A stretch of 64,000 bases of DNA from Zea mays (taxonomy: Eukaryota > Streptophyta > Magnoliopsida > Poales > Poaceae). The position numbers and the translations under genes were made by a program. The notes beneath the pieces are model-generated. The model worked only from the letters and a program-made list of their open reading frames with translations. It did not search any database and was not told the origin of the DNA. The stretch lies in NCBI RefSeq assembly GCF_902167145.1, contig NC_050098.1:79586207-79650206 (forward strand), given 5' to 3'. Position 1 is the first letter of the stretch. Every line of letters starts with the position of its first letter. Positions 34,601-46,600 of this stretch are shown piece after piece.

Positions 34601-37600
34601 TGATCCTCCCAAGGGGCTTGGTGAGCAGGTCCGCAAGCTGATCCTTGGTGTTGATGTAGCGCGTCTTGATGCTCCCTTCTGCCAAACAGTCACAGATGAA
34701 GTGGTACCTCACCTGGATGTGCTTGCTCCGTTCATGGAACACGAGGTTCGTGGCCAACGCCAATGCAGACTGGCTATCCACCTTGAGTTCCACCGCTGCC
34801 GTGTCTCTCTCGAGGAGATCACCGAGCAATCTAGCCAGCCAGAGCGCTTGAGTCGAAGCGGTGGAGGCCGCTATGTACTCAGCCTCGCAGCTGGACATGG
34901 CCACCACCTGTTGCTTGACCGACTGTCAGCTGATGGGGCACTTGCCGAGGAAGAAGAGGATCCCGCTTGTGCTTTTGCTGGTGTCGATGTTGCCGGCGTG
35001 GTCGCTGTCGCTGTACCCGATAAGGTGTGCCTCCCCAAGGCACCTCGGGTAGTAGAGACCGTGGTCAAGAGTCCCCACAACATAGCGGACAATGGTGCCG
35101 GCTTCATCCCTCTTCAGTTTGAACACTCACTTAAGGGTGATCGCACGATGACCATGAGGGAGATCAGCGAGCTCCTAGGTGCGGTTTGTCTCAACCGCAT
35201 CCATCTCCGACTGCATCATAGCACGCCAAGCAGCGTGTTTCTCGGCCTCCGCGAAAGACCGAGGCTCGCCATCGTCGCATGCAAGATGCAACTCTCTCGC
35301 CAGAATGCGAGACGTCGGACCCGGCATCGACGGGTCGATGAGAAGGTCCTCCGCCTTTCGACACCGCAACGGCTCACCATCGTAGCACGCGTCGACGCGC
35401 TCCTCGTCGTGGGAGAGCGGGGTCACAAGCTCCATTGGGTCGTGCTCGACACGAGCTGGCGTCGGAGAGGACGTTCCCGGAGAGGGAACCGTCGGTGCTG
35501 GAGTACGTGGTGACGAAGAGCTCGCTGTAGCAAGAGTCGTGGCTGGATTGTGTGGTGGCGAAGAGCTCGTTGTAGCCGGAGCTAGAAAGCGTGGCGCTGG
35601 AGTCGGTGGAGACTTGGGGGCTAGGGTAGGCCTACTCGGAGAAGGGTCGACTACTCCCCCAACTCCCTCAAATTGGACGTACTCGATGGTGAAGTCATCG
35701 TACGTCGGAGTCGTGCCGTCGTCCACCGCCTTGTCCCAGGCCCATCTTCGCCCTTTGTCGAACACTACGTCGCGCGCCGTGCGCACACACAGTGTTACTG
35801 GGTCAAGGATGCGGTAGGCCTAAGAGCCCTCCGCGTAGCCAATGCACACCCCTAGGGTGCTCCTGTCGTCGAGCTTGCCGATGTGGCCAAGTTCCTTGGT
35901 GAACGCGAGGCAGCCGAAGACCCGTAGGTGAGAGACCGCCGGCTTGCGCCCATGCCAAGCCTCATACGGTGTCATCCCGTTGAGTGCCTTGGTGGGCGAG
36001 CGATTGAGGATGTAGACCGCTGTCACCACCGCCTCTCCCCAGACGACAACCGACATTCCCCTCTGTTTGAGGAGAGCTCGAGCCATCCCCACAACCGTCT
36101 GGTTGCGCCGCTCGACGACGCCGTTCTGCTGCGGGCTGTACGACGCGTAGTGGCGTTGAACGCCCTTATCTGCGCAGTACGACGCGAACTCAGCCGCCGT
36201 TAATTCACCGGCATTGTCGGTGCGCAGCACGCGCAGCTTGCGGCCGCACTCTGCCTCCGCAGCGACCTGCACACGCTTGATGGCGTTCGCAACCTCTCCC
36301 TTGCTGCCAAGGACCATCACCCACATGTAGCGGGAGAGGTCGTCGATGAGCAACAAGAAGTAGCGTCATCCTCCTGGTGTGGCTGGTGTCACCCGGCCAC
36401 ACAAGTCCCCATGCACGAGCTCGAGCCTCTCCTTGGCTCGGAAGCTCAACTGCTGGGGAAAGGGGAGCCGTCTCTGCTTTGTCAACACACAAACATCGCA
36501 GAATTGCTCCACATGGTCAAGGCACGGTAGGCCTCGTACCATCTCCTTGGCACTGAGCCGCTTCATGGCCTCGAAGTTAAGATGCCCGAAGCGCTCGTGC
36601 CACTGCCATGCACCGTCGTCCTGACGAGCAGCAAGGCAACAAGGTTGTGCCGCCTTTACGTTGAGGATGTAAAGCCGATTTGGACTCCTGCGTACCTTGG
36701 CAAGAAGGTGACGAGAGGGGTCCCAAATCCTCATGACTCCTTGCTCGACCTCCACGCGCGAACCGTTCTCATTCAGCTGTCCCAAGCTGATGATAGAGTT
36801 CCTCAACGCAGGGATGTAGTAGACTCCAGTGAGCAACCTGTGCTCACCAGACACGGCGGTGAAGACAACTGAGCCGACACCCTTGATCTCTACGCCGGAG
36901 GCGTCCCCAAAATTGACGGAGCCTCGGACGCTAGAGTCGAGCTCGGTGAAGAACTCCTGTCGGCCGGTCATGTGATGAGTGGTGCCGGTGTCGAGGCAAC
37001 ATCCTTCGATCATGTCGTTGCTGGAGCCGTCGCCGAGGAAAGCGCGTGCCTTCGACTCATCAAGGTGGAGTGCCGCTGCGGTTGGTGCCGCTGGAGGTAG
37101 CTCGATGCTTGCGTGTGCTAAGAGCAGAGCTTCCTCCTCTGCCTGTGCGACGTTGGCCTGGCCGCGTCGTGGCTGCCGACATTCCCTAGCCCAGTGGCCA
37201 TGCTTGCCACAGTTGTGACAGCCGTCATCTCGTGCCGGCTTCTTGTTGCCGATGGTGCCGCCTTGGGCGCCTCCGCGGGCACCACCCTTAGCTTGTCCTC
37301 GCGCCCCGGCCTGGGCGCCTCCGCGCCTTGCGCGGCTTGCCGCGTTTGCGGCCCCGTGTCGAGGTGGACTCCCCCTTCTTGTCACCCTGGCAGGCCTCCC
37401 ACTGCTCCCGAGTGAGATGTAGCTTCCTGCCGATGGTGATAGGCCCAGAGAGGGCATGTGGTTCGTCGCCGTCGACGACCTTGAGACGACCAATCGCTTA
37501 TGAGTTATGGATCCATTTCCTTGGAAGCTCATACAACGACTAAGGCGGCGGTCATGACGCTTCCCCTCCCGCCTCCTCGACTCCCTCCACCATCCGTTCG

Positions 37601-40600
37601 CCTCCCTGCCTTGGCCGACGCCCCTGTCTCTTCCTCTACCAGCCCCACGCCGATTCTCATTCCGAGGCCGGTGGCCACTGCACTGTCCTCCCCGGCGTCG
37701 GCCGCTGCTACTGCTACCGCTACCGCTTCTCCTCTCCCCAGCCCTGGTGGGCGCACGAAGGCCCAGCGATGGAGTGACGAGGGCAGCCACTCTTCGGCTG
37801 TCGCTCTGGTTCGCGGCGCGTCCAGGCGTTCCTACAAGGAGGTGTTGCTGGCTGCAGATTTTCCAGCTTCTGGTGGCGCCGCCGGTGTGGTTGTTGGCGA
37901 TGGCTGGATAAGAGTGGAAGGTCGCCGGGCTCGACGTGCAACTGCTGGAACTTCGAAGCCCCTGCCAAGGCCTGTCCCAGTCGACTTGCGCGGGAAGTGC
38001 TTCAATTGCTTCTCCTCTTCCCATCGTGCTGCTGCGTGCCGGAGCTTAGTTCGCTGCTTCTCCTGCCGACAGCCTGGTCACCGGGCGCTCTCGTGCCCTT
38101 CCCGGCGGTCGCCTCTGTCCCCCTCTCGACCTGCTCGGGTGTGGCGCTCAGTCAGTAGGGGGGCCGCTTCTCTGTCTGGACGTGCTCAGGTGTGGCGTCC
38201 GGTCTCCAGGGAGTCCTCTTCGGTGGCGACTCCTCCCGGTGCGATGGAGGCAGTCCTTTCTAGTGGGCTGAAGAAGCGCACTCGTCGAGGACAGAGGAGG
38301 AGGAAGGTTGCTGGTGTTGTTTCTGGTCAGGTGGCATCTGATCATTCGCCTGGAGGGCCTGCTCGTATTGTGAAGTTCCTTCGTCGCTCCAGGGAGCCCT
38401 ATTTAATAAGTCAACCTTCCAGTTAGGTAATCTGTCAGCAATCTTATCCACCAGGGGCCAGAGTTGTTGGTTGGATAATCTATGAAGGGATAGAGGAAGG
38501 CCCAGATATTTGCAGGGGAAGGAGGCAATATCACAAGGTAACATATGCTGGACGTCCAAGATAGTCTCCTCAGAGCACCTTATAGGGTAAATATTGGATT
38601 TATGAGTATTGTTATGAAGCCCAGAGGCATCTCCAAAGAGTTCAAGAATATCCAGAGTAATGGAGATATCCGACTGAATGGGGTGCAGGAACAAGACTAC
38701 ATCATCTGCATAAATTGAAATTCTGTGAAGATTTTTCCCCAAATAAAGTTGTTGAAGTAAACCAGCCTCCTCAGCCCTGGAGAAAAGGACCCCTAGAACA
38801 TCCTGCTTCGACGAGGAGCAGCCAACCCTAAGGATGTCACTTTCCTCCGACTGGGCTTTGGAATTGGGAGAATTTCAGATGGCCTTTTACTGATTTTGTT
38901 GAAGAAGTCCACCCTTCTTGCTTCGTCTTGTGCCTGGTCACTTAGGGACATATCATCTGAAGCAAGGACCATAGGTCCAAGACCAGGTTCAGGCAGGGCC
39001 AGCATTGGTGGCTCAGCACCTGGAACTAAATTGGAAACCAGAGCATCCACCATCCAAGTTGTCGAGTTCCTTTGGTTGTCAGGCATCTGTCCTGTCATTG
39101 CCTTCCTACGTGAGTAGACCTTTAGATTGTGTGAAACAGGAGGTGGGACGTCGCAAATTCCTGTCTCAGGCTACTCAGAAGTAGGCTGAGGCGAGACAGG
39201 CACATGCAGGGTCCTCTCAAGCCATCCAACTTCCAAATGGGGCGAGACAGGCACTAGGGGCGTCGTCTCTGGCGACCCAGGTGTATGCTGGGGCGAGACG
39301 TGTGTCAGCTGGGCCAACTCAGGCGACTCATCCAGAAATTGGGTCAAGGGTTCTTCCGTGCAAAACAAATGGGGCGAACCCTGCCCTGCCGTTCCCAGCA
39401 GCCCAGTCAGCAAAGGCTGGGGCGAGAACAGCCTGGGTGGGTCCAGCGGCCCATCGAATTCCCCCACGTCCTCATCAATGGCCGCCTCGTTTCCTGGTGC
39501 AGTTCCAGCCGAAGGGAGTGAAGGTGTCATTTGCGCCAGAGTTAATGCCCCTGTATTCAAGTTGCATGGCTCAGAAGACAGAAGATCCCCAGCCTCATCA
39601 ATGGTCGCCTCGGTTCCTGGTGCAGCTCCAGCCGAAGGGAGTGAAGGTGTCATTTGCGCCAGAGTTAATGTCCCTGTATTCAAGTCGCATGGCTCACAAG
39701 ACGGAAGATCCCCAACCTCATCAATGGTCGCCTCGGTTCCTGGTGCAGCTCCAGCCAACTCTGGCACTTTGATCAAGATGCATGGCGGCGTCAAAGCCCC
39801 CGCCACAGACGCATGCGCGACCCTTGCACTTCCCACAATCTGCTGCGGCCCCAGACAAAGGTGAACAGGTCTCCGCCGGTCATGAGATCCACTCGGACGC
39901 CGGGCCCGGGGATCCTGGGTATCTTGATCGCCATTGCCATCTTCATTCCCAGGAAGACTGCCATCTGGCTGCGGGTCTGTAGGGCCCGAGGTAGCATAAT
40001 GCGAGTCCACTGGGGAAACGACCATACTGATTTTGTATGTCAAACATCTCTTTCCAAGTGTATTCAGCATTTCAACCCAGGTTCAATAATGTGAAGATCC
40101 CTATCAGGCCACAGTTTTCCTGAATCAAAACACCAAGCTCTCACGAGAAAAGATGATAACCTCCTCTTCTGCAATGTGTCCGGATGAACCTCAATAATGC
40201 AGCACGAATCCTTCAGTATAAATTCTGCCGTTGACCTGAACTAGGCATGCTCTGGAATCCCATGCATTTCAATATCCACAATATTAGACATGATTGTTGA
40301 TGAAGCATGTGCAAATCTTGACCAACGTTTGAACGACAAACTGAAAAGAGGCCCTCTGAGAATACTTCCACCATTGAACACTTTAGATGCAGATTCTTCG
40401 TCAGGTAAAACCAGGAGGAAGTCCTCTGGCCTGGTGTGATGAATTGACATGGCTTGAACGTCGACGTCAAAACTACGAACGACTTCATCCAGCACCTCAG
40501 CACTCATCACCTCAGGTCGGGTCCCAACAATTGTGACAAGCAGGGCACGTCGAAGTAATACCTCTTCCCTTGCCATCTCAGGGGTGAACTCCATAACGCA

Positions 40601-43600
40601 AGAAGGTCTTGGTGCCAGGGTGGAGTCTATCGAGTTGATCAATTGCTGGGACTGAGTGGCGACATCCTCTTCTGAAGAAACCGGAGAAACTTGTCTTGCG
40701 CTAGGGCCAGTCTCCATAAGACCTTTTCCTTTCTTGGATCTCCTTTTTCTCTTGTTGCGGGTGCTTCTCTGAGAGACTACCTCATTTGCCATCGAGGGCA
40801 GATTCCCTTTCTTCATATCTTCCCTTAGTGGGCTGATCCACACCCACACCGACTTCTTGCATTGGAGGCCTGAGCCTGCTTCTGCAGCCGGCAGAGCTTC
40901 CTTGAGCAGGGACAGACGTTGCCACACCGGGACTCGCACACTCTTCTTTCTCAGACGCTGCCAAACGATCGTCTTCTCCTTCTCTTCTTTACTAAAGGTG
41001 GAGCATCTGACAGCTTGATGGCCTAGCCTGAGGCATTTGAAGCACCGAGTAGGGCGGCGGCAGGTTGGGGCGTGATTTAGATCACGTGGTGCCATGAGTT
41101 CCACGTCGATCTAGAAGTCTGGCCGAGCTGCACCTTCTGCTCCTAGGAGAGTGGAGCTGCTTGGGCTAGGAGGTCCCAAAACCTCTCCTGGTAGTCATCC
41201 ACTGTTGTGCGGAAGGGTAGGCGTGCTAGTTCGATGAGAGGATTGCTGCGTAGCTGCCGCCCAAAGCGGAGTTGGCATTGCTGCTTGAAGAGCCCCCACG
41301 ACAAGGTTCATCGTGCTGAAGCTTGGTGTACCATGTTCGGGCAATCCCTATCATGTGCGCTGACCTTCAAAGAATTGTTCACATCGATTGAGCCATTGGA
41401 GGGAGTCTTCCTTGTCATCAAATAAGGCAAATTTGAGGCGATGGAAGTGAGGAACTCCTGCAGTTGAAGGATGGGGGTGACACTGATATATGGTTGGGGA
41501 GGTGGTGGATAATATGGAATGGGTGAAGGTGAATGTGGCATGGGTAGATGATGGATTGGGAACTGGGTGCTGATGGCTGGTGGCATGATGGAGGTGTAGG
41601 CAGCGACAAATGATGAGGAGATGGGTGGTGGGATGGGCACATCGGTTGGCATCGAGGTGGGGGGTATGCCTCCATACCCTGGCAAGCCATAGGAGCAGCT
41701 TGCCGGAAGGGACGATGTCGATGATGCAGGCGGAGTCTCCACTGCTGCAATGGGTGAGGACATGGAGGACATCTGCGTTGGGAAAGCCCCAAGTTGGCGC
41801 TGGACTTTGGAAAGGGCGTGGTGATCGCCTCCAATGACAAGGCTGGGCGGCGGACACGACACTGTCGTCGGCGTTGGACCCCGGTGTTGGGGCGAAGGCT
41901 GACCGCCCCCCTCGCTCGGTTCATTTATAACGAGAGCAGGATAAATCATGACGGAGGGAAAGCGAAGTCTACTCCAACCAAGCGAAGGCCCTAAGACGGA
42001 GGGAGCATCCAAGGCAAGCGAAGGCTTTGCCGGTTCCTGGTGCGGCCAGTAATGGCGAAGGCCTTGCCAATTTCCGAAGACCCAGCACACGCAACACGAA
42101 GGCTACTGTCACAACCCGCACACTGTTGTTAAAGCGGGCCCGTGTGGAACCGCCCTGAGTCGCCTGGCCCCACTTGTAAGTCACAGCGTAGGTAGCTCTG
42201 TTCTTAAGGCGTCGCCTAGGCGACGCCTAGGCGTCCAGGCGGTGGTCAAACGCCTAGGCGCCTTGCCCGCCTACCTCGCCTAGGCGTCGTCTAGGCGTCC
42301 AGGCGGTGCTCCAACGCCTTGGACCGCCTTACCGTTTTAAAAACCATGGTAGGTAGGATTGATGGTGTATCACTTGTGGTGTTTGGCTGGAGCTTCTAAC
42401 CTTTAAGAGCTCCTCCTTTGGAAAGCTCCTGCCACTTGGATGGTTCTGCTTGGCCGTGGTTGTTTTGTGTATTGTAAGTGTGAGTTGTCTTGTTGGGAGG
42501 GCTTTCCCTTCTCGTTGTATTGGTATTTTCTTCCTTAATGAAATGCCACGCAGCTCTCTTGCGTCGTTCTAAAAAAATATATACTCCCTCCGTTCCAAGT
42601 TATAGGTCACTTTAGCATTGTCCTAAGTTAAACTTCCCTAATTTGAAGTTTATTGATACTACACCAATATCTACAACAAATCATTTGAGCTTTTAGATGT
42701 TAATATATTTTTTCTAAAAACTTAGTCGAAGTTAAGAATTTTGTGACAAAGCTAAAGTGAACTATAATTTGGATAAAGAGAGTAAAAGGGAACGGAAAAT
42801 CATAGGGTTTAGACTTTGAAGATTAACGTGAAACTAACCACTTGTTCAAGATTACACTGGATGCGAAATTTGTATTCAAATGTATAAAGAGCGTGTGATG
42901 ATCGAAGTTTATGGATGGAGCTGATGTACTAGTTTACCCTTTTTGCTTATGAACTACAAAGCTGAATTCCACTTTGCTTATGAATTCAACAGATGATGAT
43001 GCTCAAGTGATTACTTTTTATTGGTCGTTTATCCTAGTTCTGGAACTAGATAGATCTTTCTCTCTTAAGCTTGCCTTACATATCTTTTCAGAATTTCACG
43101 TATATGTTTGGATTCATATCCTAATACCCAGTGATCATCTGGTGCAGCTATTGGAATTCTAGATTAGCCACAGAGAGGCAGAGGCTAGTTAATATCTTTA
43201 GAAACTTGGACGTTGTTTGTAAGTTACAACCTTGCATTTTGCTTTGTACTTTAATATTCTTTTGCATGTTGAATCAGGATCAGTCATCTACTTTGCTGGA
43301 TAGTAATGCATGTGTATAGTTAGGACAATCATCAAGCTCTATTCCTTCTAGCATCATCTTTGCTGAAAGTTGGATAGGACAATGCCTTGCTGTTTGAAAT
43401 TGAAATATTGTGTTTCATGTGCTTTTGATTCATTAATTTTTGCTTTAATCAGTCCGATATCTTATCCATACAAAGCAAGAGGTTACCATACTGTGCCTAT
43501 AGCGCTGCTGTTGTCCTAGCTTTCCCACTCTGTTGACATGCATATTTGTTTTGTCATAAGCATCTTATGCAAACAGCCTATACAAGGAAGAACATCCACT

Positions 43601-46600
43601 AATTTTCAGATGGGCTCATGCTAATCACATACATCAATATCGGTTTCTGTTTACAGAACATGGTTTCATATGTTTTGGAATTTTAGGCCCTGGTAGTTAT
43701 TAAATGCATGAGTAACTTATCAGCAAATCAAGGATCAGTATGATAGCTGGAACATATAAATTTACTGCTGTCTTTTGAAATTTATTTGAAATTGGACTTC
43801 TGCAGTAGCAGTTCCTCCACACTCTTATCTTAATTCAACCTGATGCAGGTGATATGTTCTCAGGGGTTGGTCCTCTAGCGATTTCAGCTGCAAAAAAGGT
43901 CAAATATGTCTATGCAAATGACATAAACCCTAATGCAGTGGGATACCTTGAGAGAAACATGGTTCTTAACAAACTTGAAAAGAAAATAGAGGTATTGACT
44001 GAGACATCTGGAAGAAACATGCTTTTGACATGTAACATGGAGTTATTTTGTTTGTATCTTGTTTTTATGTTTCGTTCTTCATAAAATGTGTTGGGTGATT
44101 AAAAATAGTTTTCATTAACCAACCATATTTATTATATTTGGTGAATTTTGTTAATTTTTTTGTTGGATAGGTTTTTAACATGGATGCTAGAAGGTTTGTT
44201 AGTGCAATATATTCAAGCAAGCACGTGCAACCAATCACACGTTATTATATTTGGTGAATTTTGTTAATTTTTTTGTTGGATAGGTTTTTAACATGGATGC
44301 TAGAAGGTTTGTTAGTGCAATATATTCAAGCAAGCACGTGCAACCAATCACACAAATAGTGATGAATTTGCCCAATGACGCTGTTGAATTTTTAGGTGGG
44401 TTCCCATTTCCTTCTTTACTGGCAAAATTCCTTCATTGCAATTGGAATCTATATTGATACCTTTTATGCCATTGGAGATTACATGTACGGCTTGTAGTTG
44501 CACTCCCTTCATCCTCTAATGCTCACTGCTGCATGCCCTGAACTGAATTGGATTCTCATTCATGACAACTTAAGGCTGTAAAAAAAGCTCGAGTTGGACG
44601 AGCCGGCTTGGGCTCGCAACCGCTCGGCTCGGCTCGGAGCGGCTCGATGCTCAGAACGGGCTCGAGCCGAGTCTGTTTTTGTGGCTCGTGAAAAAAGTGA
44701 GCCGACTTGTTATGGCGTGGCTGGTAGTGGTGGCGGCGCGCCCAAACTGCGTAGGGCGTAGCCGCTGGTAGAGGCGGGGTGAGGTTTTTCTCTCGGCTCC
44801 CTATGTTGTTGGTATAGAAGAGGAATATGAGATAGATGAATTACTGCTTGATTCCATTACTTGCGTCGTGTGGCTTATATAGTCCTTGATCTAACAAACT
44901 TTTCCTAAAAACTCTCCTTGATCTAACACACTTTCCTAAAATCTCTCCTTATCTTATTTGCTAACAATTCTATCCTTATCTATTTGCTAAAAACTCTCAA
45001 CAAACTGTACTTGGCCGATCACATCTTGATCCCGCCCCTATTTTGGCGTTGGCCCGGCCAGCATCGTGCAAACGTCCGACCCCACATGACATCTCTCCCC
45101 CCTTCGATGTGCAGCTCGTCCTCGAGCTAGAACCTGGGGTAGCGCTCCATGAATGTGTCGATGTCTTCCTAAGTAGCAGATGATGGTGGTTGGTCTTGCC
45201 ACTGAATGAGGACCTGGCGCATGCCTGTGTCCAACCATGCCTGAGTGCCGCTGCTGGAACTGGAATAGCTACGCCATGATGCGTAGGCGGCAGGGGTTGT
45301 GTAGACTCCGGTGGCTGACCTCGAAAGAGGTTGAGGAGGCCAACATGGAAGACATCGTGTATGTGGGCTCTCGGTGGAAGACGAAGGCGGACAACTACTT
45401 TGTTGATGACTTCCATCACCTGATCGGTTCGTAGAAGCGCATACTCAGCTTGTCGGTGGTTGCCTGTGGCAGGGATAGGGGGGTACGGTGCCGAACCCGC
45501 AACCAGACCCAATCGCCTACCTTGTAGGACAACTTTCGATCGTAGTGTGCCTTGTAGGATGCTTGGGCCTGCTCCAGTCTGTACCACGCGTCCTTAAGCA
45601 TCTCATCGTGTTCAGTCATTGTCTTGGCCACCGCTTCTACACGCGTTTCTCCCTGCTTGTATGACCTTATCGTTGGCGGATCACGACTATACACCAGTTT
45701 GAATGGCGTATCCTTTAGGGATATCTGGAAGGCGGTGTTGTAGGTGTACTCCACCCAGGGAAGCCACCGCAGCCATTGGCGTGGTCGATCCCCTGTGAAA
45801 CAGTGTAGGTACATGGATATCACCTTGTTGGTGGCCTTGACCTGGCCGTCTGCTTGGAGGTGGAAGGCGGTGGTCATGTGGAGCTTGGCATCGGAGAGGG
45901 TGTGGAGCTCCTTCTAGAACGCGGATGTGAACACTGGGTCGCGCTGCGGAATTCCGTGTAGGCGAACTATCTCCTCGAAGAAGACCTTGGCGACTCCTTC
46001 TGCCGAGTAGGGGTGGACGAGGGGGATGAAGTGGCCGTACTTGGAGAAGTGTGGTCCACAAAGGTGAGGATGACAGACTTGCCTTTGGCAGTCCATCGTT
46101 GAAGTCCGGCGCGATGTCGGTCCAAACCAGTTTTGGAACTGGAAGGAGAAGCAGGAGGCCGCCTGACAGCATGTGGTCGGTTTTGTAGCGCTGGCATGTG
46201 AGGTACCCCTTGACGAATTCCTGCACTGCAGCACGAAGGTTAGGGGCGTAGAAGTCACGGCAGAGGCGATGAAGAGTTCGCTAGATGCCCTCGTGGTCAT
46301 CATTGTGGATGTCGTGCACTATCTCCTGGAGAAGGGCGGAGGACGACATGATGTACAGCTTGGAGTCGAACGTGACCATGCCGTCCACCATGCCCCATGG
46401 CGTCACATGGCGCGTGTACTGATGTCGTCGCTGAGGGCGGCCAGTGCTGGATCGGTTCTGTGTGCTTGGCGCAAGTTGTCGATGAAGGAGAACTGAGGTG
46501 CCGCCATCGTGAATGCTGAAGCCTCTTCCATGTCGCAGCAGGAGGGCATCGGCGATGATGTTGGTGCTGCCCGGTTTGTACTGAACCTTGAAGTCGAATC

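Larger units (their letters stand above)
34166..37503 (-). mobile_element. Ty1-copia element, inverted, 5'-truncated and RT-deleted
   Basis: The element carries a 3' LTR, polypurine tract, RNase H, integrase, protease and the end of gag on the minus strand. Its 5' LTR is missing. At 37503 the gag reading stops and plus-strand LINE ORF1 sequence begins. It abuts gypsy element A at 34165. Confidence 0.8.
29015..43147 (+). other. TRM5: TRM5 intron 4 (14,133 bp)
   Basis: It is filled with LINE, gypsy and copia pieces (separate entries). The first 630 bases (29015-29648) are AT-rich and hold a 40-bp LINE tail stub at about 29207-29246 on the minus strand (inverse of TTAATATAAT...AGCTCTCTAG...CGAGAAAAAA). 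The last 360 bases are ordinary intron. Confidence 0.85.

Noticed and set aside
34509..35513. 334-codon plus ORF
   Set aside because: Antisense shadow of copia RNase H and linker, which have recognisable motifs on the minus strand.
37500..38024. N-terminal extension of the copia gag ORF on the minus strand
   Set aside because: It is the antisense shadow of LINE ORF1 on the plus strand; the copia reading ends near 37503.
44171..44240. Upstream copy of exon 7 as a real micro-exon
   Set aside because: It is 70 bases (breaks frame), and the following intron would be only 43 bases with a weak donor; most likely it is skipped.
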